From a virus, in the IMG/VR virus record IMGVR_UViG_3300020558_000266, positions 1 to 56,528 of that record: a stretch of DNA of 56,528 nucleotides; one strand, written 5' to 3'. Position numbers and translations under genes: made by a program. Below are positions 1 to 9,061 of the stretch, in pieces; within the stretch, counting starts at the first letter, position 1; each line of letters begins with the position of its first letter. The notes beneath the pieces are model-generated. The model made no database searches. It was given only the letters and a program-made list of their open reading frames with translations, and was not told where the DNA came from.

Positions 1-273
1 GTCGGTATCGGTGGGATTCCAATAATTTTCTGAAACAATTGTATCTGCGCTGAAAACACACGCCGAAGTTTGACATAAAGTTGTTCCACTACTATTAAAA
101 TTGAATTTGAATGGCATTCGATTACCATCATCTTCCCCAATTAATAATGGTGAAAAAATAACTTCTTGGTCGTAACTTTTTTCGTCTGACGCCAGAGATA
201 AATCAGTCACTTCATTGACCGGTTTTAGACCAAATCTTCTAAAATTATATTGATTAATATTTTGATATGCCAT
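1..273 (-). CDS. Partial protein of unknown function (N-terminal 91 residues, cut by window edge)
   Basis: An open frame starts at the ATG at 273-271 and runs off the left edge without a stop. The protein begins MAYQNINQYNFRRFGLKP. A sense-oriented TATTTAT motif lies 9 bases upstream (289-283), the signal seen before most virion genes here, so a structural role is plausible. It diverges from the plus-strand gene starting at 326. I do not recognise the family. Confidence 0.55.
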   Translation of the reverse strand, partial: MAYQNINQYNFRRFGLKPVNEVTDLSLASDEKSYDQEVIFSPLLIGEDDGNRMPFKFNFNSSGTTLCQTSACVFSADTIVSENYWNPTDTD

Positions 274-282
274 AATACTATG

Positions 283-289
283 ATAAATA
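283..289 (-). promoter_or_regulatory. Candidate late promoter TATTTAT for the leftmost minus-strand gene
   Basis: TATTTAT in sense orientation, 9 bases before the ATG at 273. It matches the motif shared by about 18 transcription-unit starts in this window. Confidence 0.4.
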
Positions 290-302
290 CCTGATAAGCG
301 AG

Positions 303-309
303 TATTTAT
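303..309 (+). promoter_or_regulatory. Candidate late promoter TATTTAT
   Basis: TATTTAT preceded by AG and followed by ATATAA, 16 bases before the ATG at 326. Same motif as at other virion-gene starts. Confidence 0.4.
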
Positions 310-325
310 ATATAAAAAAGAAGAG

Positions 326-1156
326 ATGATTACAACAGATGCAGAATTTTATTCATCACCATACTACTTTCTACTAAGAGATAAGGGAGACAAATACTCT
401 TTATACTACTCTGTAGAGGAAAATTTAACAGAAGCTCGTAAAAAAGACGAAGTAATTCATTTTGAAAAAAGTAAAGGTGTTAAGGTTAAAAACCATCTTA
501 AGAAAGTCGCCAAAGAGAAAAAAATTAAAACAACTAAAGGTCTTAAAAAAGATTTAGAGGAATTGGTAAATTTAGATGGAGCATTATCTAATTCTAAAAT
601 CCCGATTCTTGACCCAAGATTACACCCACATAAAACTATGGACCAAACGGTTGCAGCGGCAAGGATTACGAATGACCCTATTTCTCGTGGTTATAGAACA
701 TATTATGGGGAATCTGTTGAAGAGGTTAGTGAAATTGATATGTCCGGCGCATTTGGATATGAGGAAACTGAAGATATGGACGGAGCTCAGACTTACAAAT
801 ATTTAGTAAAAAAGATGGGAATGGAACCGGATGAAGCTAAGGATAGAACAAAACAACAAGGTAAAGACCCTTCAGGAAAAAAAGATAAAAAATCAAAATA
901 TTATCACGATAAAAATTTTGTTACAAGAGCAACTCTATCTGAAATCCAAAAACAAAAAATGATTAAAGTTGTTGAAGATATTCTAATGGGTAAAAAAAAT
1001 TCAGATAATTCTGAAGTTGGTAAAAAAGAAATGGGTAAAAACATTGATGAATTACCATTATTAATTAGAAAAAATTTAAAATCTCTTTTGAATCATGTTG
1101 AAAAAAATGGTTATTCAAAAGAAGATTTAATTAAACTCATAAAAAAAGGTGAATAG
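326..1156 (+). CDS. Hypothetical protein, lysine-rich
   Basis: 276 residues with no recognised domain. It is rich in Lys and Glu, with a basic linker around residues 40-80 and a charged C-terminal part (about 210-276) that looks alpha-helical. The middle (about 95-150) contains a more conserved-looking stretch with DPRLHPHKTMDQTVAAAR. It opens a run of five closely spaced plus-strand genes and has a candidate late promoter just upstream, so it may be virion- or assembly-related. This is inference from context only. Confidence 0.6.
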   Translation: MITTDAEFYSSPYYFLLRDKGDKYSLYYSVEENLTEARKKDEVIHFEKSKGVKVKNHLKKVAKEKKIKTTKGLKKDLEELVNLDGALSNSKIPILDPRLHPHKTMDQTVAAARITNDPISRGYRTYYGESVEEVSEIDMSGAFGYEETEDMDGAQTYKYLVKKMGMEPDEAKDRTKQQGKDPSGKKDKKSKYYHDKNFVTRATLSEIQKQKMIKVVEDILMGKKNSDNSEVGKKEMGKNIDELPLLIRKNLKSLLNHVEKNGYSKEDLIKLIKKGE

Positions 1157-1616
1157 AAGTTTATACGATAAGGAGATTGAATTCCCTTCAGATAAAAGGG
1201 AACACATGAAAAAATGTTTTCATCGGGTAAAAAATGCAAACAACAATACTGAAGGTTACAATAGAAACAAAGAACTCCAAAATCAAAAATTTATAACATA
1301 TAAACAATTAAAAAGAATTAAAAACTTTTTTGACAATTTTAAAGGTAACCAAAATGAACCTTCATTTGTTTTAAATGGTGGTATTGAAATCAAAAATTGG
1401 GTTAACGACGAATTGAGAAAAATGAGAGACTATCTTAAAAATACCAAGACAAATAAAATGAACGCTGGTATGATGAATCAATTTATTGACTCTCATGAGA
1501 AAAAAGACTTCACAAATGTAAGGCCATCTCAAGAACATTCAAAAACTATCGATAGATACAATGCGGCAGTTACTGAAAGTTTAATGAGAATAAACGAATT
1601 AATTTCAAAACTATAA
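1149..1616 (+). CDS. Hypothetical protein
   Basis: 155 residues from a GTG start that overlaps the previous stop by 8 bases (GTGAATAG). An ATG 19 codons further in (MKKCFHRV) is an alternative start. The protein is polar, charged and predicted mostly helical, with no membrane segment or known motif. It is probably translated by coupling to the gene upstream. Function unknown. Confidence 0.5.
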   Translation: MNRSLYDKEIEFPSDKREHMKKCFHRVKNANNNTEGYNRNKELQNQKFITYKQLKRIKNFFDNFKGNQNEPSFVLNGGIEIKNWVNDELRKMRDYLKNTKTNKMNAGMMNQFIDSHEKKDFTNVRPSQEHSKTIDRYNAAVTESLMRINELISKL

Positions 1617-1620
1617 AACT

Positions 1621-1914
1621 ATGCCAGCTCAAATTCCAGTAAATTTAAATCAAACAGAAAATAATCAATTGACGGCACTTTCAGACCAACAAAGAATAAG
1701 TTTAATCCCTAGAAACGATTATAATAGAGTTGGTAATGAATATTCCGCAGTTAATAAAGACGCTCTTGCCGATGGGGATTCTAAAGGTAGAGGAACGGGA
1801 ATATTTTTAGATGTATATAATAATGGGGCGGGAACAATTGAAGATGTAACTGAACGTAAAAATACAATTGTTAAAAATAAATTTAACCCATCTAAAACTT
1901 ACCCTAATTTCTAA
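1621..1914 (+). CDS. Hypothetical protein
   Basis: 97 residues starting 4 bases after the previous stop; its stop overlaps the next ATG (TAATG). The sequence is Asn- and Asp-rich with the repeated-looking stretch NRVGNEYSAVNKDALADG, and no known domain is visible. Tight packing makes it part of the 326-2966 transcription unit. Function unknown. Confidence 0.55.
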   Translation: MPAQIPVNLNQTENNQLTALSDQQRISLIPRNDYNRVGNEYSAVNKDALADGDSKGRGTGIFLDVYNNGAGTIEDVTERKNTIVKNKFNPSKTYPNF

Positions 1915-2312
1915 TGAAACTCCAAGGAGCATTAAAAGGTTTAATTTGTGAGATTGCGTCAATCGATAGTATTGTTGATGCAATAAAAAATAGAAAAGTT
2001 TTAATAATCTATTATGATGGTGATGAACCGGGTGGTAGAGGGTTACGTCAAATTGAACCTGTGTGTTTAGGAGTTAGTAAAGCAGGTAACAAAATTTTAA
2101 GAGCTTGGGATAGTGAAGGAGCTTCTTATACAGGGTTTAAAGGAGAACAACCTTTACCCGGATGGAGGATTTTTAGATTAGATAAAATACTTTCAAGTAA
2201 ACCAACTGGTGAGATTTACAATACTCCACGACCTAATTATAATTTTAATGGAGACAAAAGCATGACTAGTGTAATTATTAATGCTAAATTTGAAGGAACT
2301 CCGGCAACATAA
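1914..2312 (+). CDS. WYL-like domain protein
   Basis: 132 residues. Residues about 18-95 resemble a WYL domain, a small SH3-like beta-barrel that binds nucleic acid or nucleotide ligands. There is an N-terminal helix ending IKNRKVLIIYYDG, then RQIEPVCLGVSKAGNKILRAW and a closing strand PGWRIFRLDKI, the usual order of family blocks. It lacks a DNA-binding HTH, so it is not a standard WYL transcription factor. Free-standing WYL proteins occur in other phages. The start overlaps the upstream stop by one base. Confidence 0.6.
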   Translation: MKLQGALKGLICEIASIDSIVDAIKNRKVLIIYYDGDEPGGRGLRQIEPVCLGVSKAGNKILRAWDSEGASYTGFKGEQPLPGWRIFRLDKILSSKPTGEIYNTPRPNYNFNGDKSMTSVIINAKFEGTPAT

Positions 2313-2330
2313 CAAGAAAATAAATATAAT

Positions 2331-2966
2331 ATGGATAGATTAATGGAAAAATTGGCTTTATCAAAAGCAATTATGGATAAAGCGGATGGAATAAAAAGTT
2401 CTAATTCTTTAAACGGAGGGTTACCACCAACATCGTTACAACAATTAAACGCTCCGGAAACATTTAACATTCCGAATGCAAAATATAATATTCCAAGTGA
2501 ATTTTTAGGCGAATCACAACAAAGAAATCAACCTTTTGTTTCAAACGAACCAAGAGAAAATACAAAACCTGTTGGAGTTCCTACTGTAGACGCTATTAAA
2601 AATTCTAAGTTACCTGATGAAATTAAAAGGTTAATGATGGAACATCCGATTGCTCAACCTCAATCACAAACAACAACTATTTCAAATGAGTTGATTGAGA
2701 AGGCATCAAGGTTAATGAAAAAAAATGAAGGTAGTTATATTCCTGAATCCGCAAAACCAAAACAACAAACACAACAAACTCAATCCTCTACATCGGGTAT
2801 TGATTACGATTTAATTAAAAAGATGATTAATGAGGCGGTAAATGAAGCATTACACGAGAATGGTTTAATCACTGAAAGTTCTGAAAAATCTAATGAGGTT
2901 TTTACATTCAAAGTAGGTAAACATGTATTTGAAGGAAAAGTGACAAAAATTAAAAAATTATCTTAG
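2331..2966 (+). CDS. Hypothetical protein with Gln/Pro-rich middle
   Basis: 211 residues. The N-terminal helix (1-25) is followed by a low-complexity Gln/Ser/Pro region (about 50-160). A C-terminal block then contains an amphipathic helix (about 163-180, with KKMINEAVNEALHENG) and a compact beta part ending in FEGKVTKIKKLS. The layout, a disordered linker before a small C-terminal fold, is common in phage assembly proteins. No family is recognised. It ends the first small-gene group. Confidence 0.5.
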   Translation: MDRLMEKLALSKAIMDKADGIKSSNSLNGGLPPTSLQQLNAPETFNIPNAKYNIPSEFLGESQQRNQPFVSNEPRENTKPVGVPTVDAIKNSKLPDEIKRLMMEHPIAQPQSQTTTISNELIEKASRLMKKNEGSYIPESAKPKQQTQQTQSSTSGIDYDLIKKMINEAVNEALHENGLITESSEKSNEVFTFKVGKHVFEGKVTKIKKLS

Positions 2967-3023
2967 CCCCCCTTTATTCTTAGACTAAAATTACTATATT
3001 TTAAAAAAATATATTAATTAATT

Positions 3024-4235
3024 ATGTCTAAAATCAAAGTATTAGTTGTCCCATCTGATAGAACAGGTGTGGGTAAATTCAGGTCAGTTGACCCTCATGT
3101 CTTCCTACAAAATTTATACGGAAATGAATTCCATGTTGATATAGTTTATGACCCATCATATGATGATATGAACTTTTGGAAGGAGTATCAAATCGTTGCA
3201 TATCATAGAAGTATTGGTCATGATTTTGAAAGAGCTCACGCATTAATTCAAAAATTAAATGACCTTGGAATTGTAACTATTTGTGATATTGATGATTATT
3301 GGATGCCGGGTAAAGAACACCCTATTCACGACATTATTCGAGTTAATAAGATTAATGAAAAAATCGTCGCAAATCTTAGAGTTTCCAAATATGTTACAAC
3401 AACAACTGAATTATTTGCGGACGAGATTCGTAAATACAATAAAAATGTTGTGGTTTTTCCAAACGCAATTAATCCAAATGAACCTCAATTCAAAGAACCT
3501 ACAATAGAATCAGATAGAATGAGAGTTGGGTGGTTAGGTGGGTCATCACATTTACACGATTTACAATTATTAGATTTTACAAGGATTTCTCAATGTAAAG
3601 ACAAACTACAATTTGTTCTATGTGGATTTGATACGAGAGGAACTGTGACCGAGATTAATCAACAAACAGGTGAACATAAAAAAAGAAACATCTTACCTCA
3701 CGAAACGGTTTGGGCTCAATATGAGAAGATATTCACAAAAAATCTTACAACGGTTTCTGAAGAGTATAAAAAATATTTGTTACAATATACCCAAGAAACA
3801 AAATACCCAAATGAGTTAAATGAAGCATATGTTAGAGTTTGGACACAACCTGTAACATCTTATGCGAAGAATTATTCAAAATTTGATATATCTTTAGCTC
3901 CAATTAAAAACCACATGTTTAACCGAATGAAATCTCAATTGAAAGTGATTGAAGCAGGATTTTACAAGAAAGCAATTATCGCGTCAAATATTGGGCCATA
4001 TACCATAGATTTGAAACATTGTTTAGAACATGGTAATTTTGTTGATGGAAATGCTATGTTGGTTGACGAAAAAAGAAATCACTCTGATTGGTCTAAGTAC
4101 ATTGAAAAATTGGTTAAAAATCCAAACATGGTTAAAGATATGGGTGAAAGGTTATATGAAACCGTAAAGGACAAATATGACTTGAATAATGTAACAAAAG
4201 ATAGAGCTTCATTTTATAAATCAGTAATCAAATGA
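3024..4235 (+). CDS. Glycosyltransferase, GT-B fold (GT4-like)
   Basis: 403 residues, the usual length for a single GT-B enzyme. The N-terminal half has Rossmann-like strands (KIKVLVVPSDRTGVGKFR; ICDIDDYWMPG). Residues about 165-180 (RMRVGWLGGSSHLHDL) match the start of the nucleotide-sugar-binding half, and a stretch near 310-330 (KSQLKVIEAGFYKKAIIAS) corresponds to the conserved E-A-G region that binds the donor phosphate in GT4-type enzymes. It opens the long sugar operon and its stop overlaps the next ATG. It probably adds a sugar to a virion or host surface glycan; donor and acceptor are unknown. Confidence 0.75.
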   Translation: MSKIKVLVVPSDRTGVGKFRSVDPHVFLQNLYGNEFHVDIVYDPSYDDMNFWKEYQIVAYHRSIGHDFERAHALIQKLNDLGIVTICDIDDYWMPGKEHPIHDIIRVNKINEKIVANLRVSKYVTTTTELFADEIRKYNKNVVVFPNAINPNEPQFKEPTIESDRMRVGWLGGSSHLHDLQLLDFTRISQCKDKLQFVLCGFDTRGTVTEINQQTGEHKKRNILPHETVWAQYEKIFTKNLTTVSEEYKKYLLQYTQETKYPNELNEAYVRVWTQPVTSYAKNYSKFDISLAPIKNHMFNRMKSQLKVIEAGFYKKAIIASNIGPYTIDLKHCLEHGNFVDGNAMLVDEKRNHSDWSKYIEKLVKNPNMVKDMGERLYETVKDKYDLNNVTKDRASFYKSVIK

Positions 4236-4933
4236 TAAACATACCATTAACAAAACTTTTATTTTTAGATATTGAAACGGTTGGAGTCCAACCTGATTGG
4301 GAATCTCTCAAAACGAACAGACCCGAGTTGGCATTTCAATTTGAAAATTACCACGATTGGTTTCAAAAAAGATTTCCTGAAGATGCCGACAAACCTGTCG
4401 GGGATATGTTTGTTAACCGCTCAGCGTTAGTTCCTGAGTTTGCAAGGATTGCATGTGTAAGTGTTGCTTTCGTAACTGACAAAGGGGAAACCAAAATGCA
4501 ATCATTTAGTAATCCCGATGAAAAAGTGATGTTACAAGAAGTTCAAAAACTATTACATAGAGTTAGTGAATTAGGATTCTTTTTGTGTGGACACAATGTT
4601 AAAGGATTTGATATTCCGATGTTGGCAAAACGAATGATAATGAATGGGATTATGCCACCAAAAATATTACCCGGACACGATACTAAGCCATGGGAAATTA
4701 AAGCGTTAGATACCAAAGAAGTTTGGCAATATGGTGGATATGGTTCAATCGCATCATTAGAACTCATGTGTGTATGTTTAGGTGTTGAGTCTTCTAAAAA
4801 TATGGAAGTAACCGGAAACAAAGTTCATGAAGCTTTTTGGGGGAAAAAAGATATCGAAGGTATTGTAAAATATTGTGAAAAAGACGTATCGGTGTTAATC
4901 GATGTCATAAAAAAATTAAATGAATTAAAATAA
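4232..4933 (+). CDS. 3'-5' exonuclease (DEDD superfamily, PolB-exo-like)
   Basis: 233 residues. The three DEDDy exonuclease motifs are visible: ExoI at 11-16 (FLDIET, with D13 and E15), ExoII near 127-136 (GHNVKGFDIPM) and ExoIII near 210-216 (YCEKDVSVL, with Tyr four residues before Asp). It resembles the stand-alone exonuclease domains related to family B DNA polymerases, with no polymerase domain attached. It would degrade single-stranded DNA 3' to 5', perhaps in proofreading, repair or recombination. It overlaps the upstream stop by 4 bases and the downstream ATG by one. Confidence 0.8.
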   Translation: MINIPLTKLLFLDIETVGVQPDWESLKTNRPELAFQFENYHDWFQKRFPEDADKPVGDMFVNRSALVPEFARIACVSVAFVTDKGETKMQSFSNPDEKVMLQEVQKLLHRVSELGFFLCGHNVKGFDIPMLAKRMIMNGIMPPKILPGHDTKPWEIKALDTKEVWQYGGYGSIASLELMCVCLGVESSKNMEVTGNKVHEAFWGKKDIEGIVKYCEKDVSVLIDVIKKLNELK

Positions 4934-5559
4934 TGTTAGATTTAAATAATATGGGGGCATTTGACCCAAAAATAAAAGAAGAAATTGCCAAACAATTTGA
5001 AAAAATTCAGTCAGAATTAGGGATAGAACCTGATGAAGAATACCAAAAAGAATTAGAAGAAATGTTAGGTCTTTCAATTGAAGACATGGAGGACGAGATT
5101 AATCTGATGTCAAAAACAAGAATAATTAAAGTTGAATTAACAAATGAAGATTCTGTTTTTCCAAAATATGCATATCCGTCTGATTCGGGATTTGATTTAC
5201 ATGCAGCAGAAGAAGTAATTATAGGACCATTTGGAAGAGCCTTAGTCCCAACAGGACTAAAAGTTTCATTTGAAGAAGGTTATGAGATTCAAGTTAGACC
5301 TAAAAGCGGATTGGCAATTAAACAAGGGTTAACGGTTCTTAACACTCCGGGAACTGTAGACCAAGGATATACAGGAGAAATACAAGTGATTGTTTTCAAC
5401 ACAAATAATACGACCGTAACAATTCCTAAAGGAATGAAAGTAGGTCAAGGTGTTTTATGTCCTGTTGTTCAAGGAAAGTATGTTGTATTTGAACAAGTGA
5501 ATAAAGTTGAGGACAAAGACAGAGGTAATAATGGATTCGGTAGTACTGGAATAATTTAA
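4933..5559 (+). CDS. dut: dUTP diphosphatase with N-terminal extension
   Basis: 208 residues. Hydrolyses dUTP to dUMP and PPi, keeping uracil out of DNA and feeding dTMP synthesis. Trimeric dUTPase motifs are clear: I DSGFDLHA (84-91), II VRPKSGLA (121-128), III GTVDQGYTGEI (140-150, catalytic Asp at 143) and V RGNNGFGSTG (197-206). The core is about 145 residues as usual, but about 60 extra acidic helical residues precede it. These are rich in Glu and may bind a partner. A Met at residue 59 (MSKTRIIKVEL) could give the bare enzyme. Confidence 0.9.
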   Translation: MLDLNNMGAFDPKIKEEIAKQFEKIQSELGIEPDEEYQKELEEMLGLSIEDMEDEINLMSKTRIIKVELTNEDSVFPKYAYPSDSGFDLHAAEEVIIGPFGRALVPTGLKVSFEEGYEIQVRPKSGLAIKQGLTVLNTPGTVDQGYTGEIQVIVFNTNNTTVTIPKGMKVGQGVLCPVVQGKYVVFEQVNKVEDKDRGNNGFGSTGII

Positions 5560-5568
5560 TATTAAGAA

Positions 5569-7197
5569 ATGATAACAATAGGATATTCAACAAGAGAACA
5601 TAACCCAAAATTTATTGAATACTTGAAAAAAAGTTCAGGATTCAAAAAAGTTGAGGTGATTGAAAAAATTAATAATGGAGAGAAATCTTTATCTGAAGTT
5701 TATAATGAGATTATCTCAGAATCAAAAACTGATATAGTCGTATTATGTCATGATGACATTTATTTTGACACTTCAAGTTGGTATTATAAACTTAAGTCTC
5801 ATTTTGAAAATAGTGATTATGGGATTTTGGGGGTTGCCGGGACAACTGAAATGCCAACATCAGGTCAATGGTGGGAAGTACGAAGAAAAATGATTGGTAT
5901 TGTAAACCATGAGAGTGGTGGAAAAAAATGGACATCAAAATACTCGGAAGATTTGGGTAAATCAATTAGAGAAACAGTTATCGTTGACGGTGTTTTTATT
6001 GCGTTAAGTAAGTCGAGAATTAAACATAATTTTGATGAAGAGTTTAAAGGTTTCCATTTTTACGACATTGGGTTTTGTTTTAAAAATCAAATAGAAGGTG
6101 TTAAGGTTGGGGTGATTTCAAACATTAGAATTACACACAAATCTATTGGTCAAACCAATCAACAATGGGAAGAAAATAAAAATTTATTCGCCCAAAAATA
6201 TAGTGAAATTTTACCAGTAAAAATTCCATTTGACCCAAATAGAAAATTAAAAGTTTTATTGTCTTGTATCTCATTTAGAAACTTTACAGGCTCAGAATTA
6301 TATGTTTTTGAATTAGCAAAAAGTTTAATCAAGTTAAACTGTAGTGTTACAGTATTATCACAAATTGGTGGTCCTGTGACTGATATGGCTAATAAACTTG
6401 GTATTAAATGTGTTTCATTTGAAAACGCACCTGGATTTAAACTTGGTGACGGACAATGGGGAATGAATACACCTGAAGGATTTAAACCGTCAACACCAAA
6501 TACATTGTATAGAGTTTCAGATGTAGATTACGACATTATTCATTTTCAACATAAACCTGTTGCGGAAAGAATACTTAGTATGTATCCTGAATTACCTAAG
6601 ATAAGTGCAATTCATTCAGAAGTTATTTCATTAGAAGACCCTGTTGTTGACCCAACAATTAAAAAATACATTGCAATTCGTCCTGAGATTAAGGAACACA
6701 TGATTAACAATTTTGACATACCTGAAGAAATGATTGAGGTAATTTATAATCCTGTTGATAATGAAAAGTTCCAATCTAAAACAGTATCTGAAGAAAATTA
6801 TGTTTTGTTTGTTGGTACCATAGATTATTTAAGAAAAGAAACAATCTTGGATTTAATTGAATACACCAGAGAACTTGGAAAAGAACTTTGGTTAGTTGGT
6901 GAAAACAATGGGAATTATTTGGAAAATGTTTTGTTGGAAGACCATGTTAAACATTTTCCATCAACTTGGAAAGTTGAAGACTTCATTTTAAAGTCATATG
7001 AAACAGCTGGAATTCAATTAGGTAGAACAACAATTGAAAGTTGGATGTGCGGAAAATCAAGTTGGATTTACAAAGTAGATAAGGGTGGATTTATTTTATC
7101 AAAAGAAAAATTTGACCCTCCATCAGATATTGAAAAATATCACACTTTAAAAGTATCACAACAAATAAAAGACGAATATATTAAAATTTTATCGTAA
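5569..7197 (+). CDS. Two-domain glycosyltransferase (GT2-like + GT4-like fusion)
   Basis: 542 residues. Residues 1-215 look like a GT-A family 2-type domain: an opening strand MITIGYSTREHN, an acidic site VVLCHDDIYF near 57-66 that stands where the metal-binding DxD lies, and a VDGVFIALSKSR block. Residues 225-542 start a new Rossmann fold (KLKVLLSCISFRNFTGSELYVFELAKSL) and continue as GT-B family 4, with VEVIYNPVDNEKF and an acidic site near ESWMCGKSSW. Such fusions often add two successive sugars. It begins 10 bases after the dUTPase stop in the sugar operon. Confidence 0.75.
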   Translation: MITIGYSTREHNPKFIEYLKKSSGFKKVEVIEKINNGEKSLSEVYNEIISESKTDIVVLCHDDIYFDTSSWYYKLKSHFENSDYGILGVAGTTEMPTSGQWWEVRRKMIGIVNHESGGKKWTSKYSEDLGKSIRETVIVDGVFIALSKSRIKHNFDEEFKGFHFYDIGFCFKNQIEGVKVGVISNIRITHKSIGQTNQQWEENKNLFAQKYSEILPVKIPFDPNRKLKVLLSCISFRNFTGSELYVFELAKSLIKLNCSVTVLSQIGGPVTDMANKLGIKCVSFENAPGFKLGDGQWGMNTPEGFKPSTPNTLYRVSDVDYDIIHFQHKPVAERILSMYPELPKISAIHSEVISLEDPVVDPTIKKYIAIRPEIKEHMINNFDIPEEMIEVIYNPVDNEKFQSKTVSEENYVLFVGTIDYLRKETILDLIEYTRELGKELWLVGENNGNYLENVLLEDHVKHFPSTWKVEDFILKSYETAGIQLGRTTIESWMCGKSSWIYKVDKGGFILSKEKFDPPSDIEKYHTLKVSQQIKDEYIKILS

Positions 7198-8352
7198 ATG
7201 AAAATTGGGATTATTGGATGTGATATAGTGGGACTTGCATTTGGATTATTATGTGAAGAACAGGGACATGATGTATTAATTTCAGATGAGAATGAAGATT
7301 TTATTTATAATTTGAATCAAAAAGTTTGTCTAACTAACGAACCTTTTATTCAAAGTTTGTTGTTGAGCAGTATTCATTTATCGGCAACTACCAACCCAAT
7401 TGAAGTTATTAAACGGTCAGATATTATATTTACTTTTGCCGAAATTAAGTCTTCAATTGAAGGTTCATATGACACCACAAAAATATTTGACACAACTAAA
7501 CATTTTTTTACTTCGACATCATTAGATATTCCGTTATATGATAAAAAATTTGTAGTGTGTTCCACAACAAATCCTGGGGATGTTGAGCAAATTCAAAAAA
7601 GATTGTCAATGTTTAATATTGAGGTTGCATACAACCCTCCAATTATTACTCACGGTGAATTAGTTAATAGTTTCCGAAATTCAAACACAATTATTATTGG
7701 TTCTGAGTATGATAAAATAAAAGAAGATTTATCTATAATTTATAGACAAATCAATATTGATTCGGTTTATCTTTATTTAATGTCAATCAAATCTGCTGAA
7801 GTTGCAAAAATAGGTATTGATGGATTTTTAGCAACAAAAATAACATACGCGAATTTAATATCAAATTTGATGGGAAAAATGGACCTTAACGAAGAAGTGG
7901 ATTTAGTTTTAGATACGATAGGAGGTATTTCAAGAATTGGTAAAAAATACTTAAAAAAAACTTATGGATTTACGGAACCTTCAACAATTAAATCAAGTAG
8001 AGCATTAATCAAATATTTAAAAGATTTGAATATTAATTCTACACTACCTTCATCAATTAAATCCGATAATGACTATCAAATCGAATTTCTTAAAATTAAA
8101 TTTATTGAATCAAATCCTGATAAATCAATACCTTTTATTTTTAGTGACTTAGGTAATTTTAAAGAAATGGTATTTAATGAATCCTCAGAAGTAAAATTAT
8201 GTATTGACTTACTGACTGAAGGATATACAATATACACATATTATGATGGTAAAATACCGTCAGAATTATTAAAATTAAGTGAATCTTACGAAAATAGATT
8301 AAAGTTTTTTAAACCGGGAACTTCTCCCGAAGGATATAAAATTAAATTATGA
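7198..8352 (+). CDS. UDP-glucose/GDP-mannose dehydrogenase homologue lacking the catalytic Cys
   Basis: 384 residues. The N-terminal Rossmann fold (MKIGIIGCDIVGLAFG) and the central helix block (AEVAKIGIDGFLATKITYANL, 200-220) match nucleotide-sugar 6-dehydrogenases, including the conserved Lys residues 204 and 214. The catalytic-Cys motif, normally GFGGxCFPKD, reads YGFTEPSTIKSSRAL (256-270), so the Cys is replaced by Ser or Thr. Oxidation of a sugar C6 alcohol to a carboxylate through a thiohemiacetal should therefore not work normally. The protein may do a partial oxidation, another reduction, or have lost activity. Confidence 0.7.
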   Translation: MKIGIIGCDIVGLAFGLLCEEQGHDVLISDENEDFIYNLNQKVCLTNEPFIQSLLLSSIHLSATTNPIEVIKRSDIIFTFAEIKSSIEGSYDTTKIFDTTKHFFTSTSLDIPLYDKKFVVCSTTNPGDVEQIQKRLSMFNIEVAYNPPIITHGELVNSFRNSNTIIIGSEYDKIKEDLSIIYRQINIDSVYLYLMSIKSAEVAKIGIDGFLATKITYANLISNLMGKMDLNEEVDLVLDTIGGISRIGKKYLKKTYGFTEPSTIKSSRALIKYLKDLNINSTLPSSIKSDNDYQIEFLKIKFIESNPDKSIPFIFSDLGNFKEMVFNESSEVKLCIDLLTEGYTIYTYYDGKIPSELLKLSESYENRLKFFKPGTSPEGYKIKL

Positions 8353-9059
8353 TAATATTAACAACATCGTATAATTGTGAAAAATTCATAGAAAAATCAT
8401 TATTAAGTATAATGAGTCAAAGATTTAAAGATTTTACTTGTTATATAACCGATGATTTATCTACAGATAACACAATCAATATAATTAAGAATACTATTAA
8501 AAATGATAGTAGGTTTATTCTTATTGAGAACAAAACTAAGATGTATCAACCCGGTAATTACGACCAAGTCATTAGGGGGTTAGATATTCCCGACGATGAG
8601 ATTTGTGTTGAAGTTGATGGGGACGATTGGCTACCTAATTCAAATGTTTTTGAATTAATTAATGAAGTTTACAAGGACGAAAATATATGGATGACAAGTG
8701 GGTCTTTTAAATATCATGATGGTAGACCAGGATTTGCCAATCCTCCAACAAATTTTACAAACATTAGAAATCAAACATTCACTTTATCTCACATGAGAAC
8801 ATGGAAATCTTGGTTATGGAAGAAAATTGATGTAGAAGATTTGAAAGATTCAAATGGAAATTATTGGGGTGTTGCAGGGGATTTATCGTTTATGTTCCCC
8901 ATGGTTGAGATGTCAGGGGGAGAACATTTTAAATTTATTCCTGAAGTTTTATATGTCTATAATGAATCGAATCCAATTAACGACCATAAGGTTAATCTTA
9001 ATAATGTTTTTGACATTGCAAAAAAAATTAGAAATAAAAAAATATATAAAAAATTATAA
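8349..9059 (+). CDS. Glycosyltransferase family 2
   Basis: 236 residues with a typical GT2 N-terminus: MIILTTSYNCEKFIEKSLLSI, then ITDDLSTDNT (donor-binding Asp) and EVDGDDWLP near 90-98 containing the metal-binding DxD. The C-terminal part has WGVAGDLSFMFPMVEM, where the family's catalytic Asp region falls. The length fits a single GT-A domain with no membrane anchor. It overlaps the upstream stop by 4 bases (ATGA) and ends 2 bases before the GT6 gene. Confidence 0.85.
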   Translation: MIILTTSYNCEKFIEKSLLSIMSQRFKDFTCYITDDLSTDNTINIIKNTIKNDSRFILIENKTKMYQPGNYDQVIRGLDIPDDEICVEVDGDDWLPNSNVFELINEVYKDENIWMTSGSFKYHDGRPGFANPPTNFTNIRNQTFTLSHMRTWKSWLWKKIDVEDLKDSNGNYWGVAGDLSFMFPMVEMSGGEHFKFIPEVLYVYNESNPINDHKVNLNNVFDIAKKIRNKKIYKKL

Positions 9060-9061
9060 AT

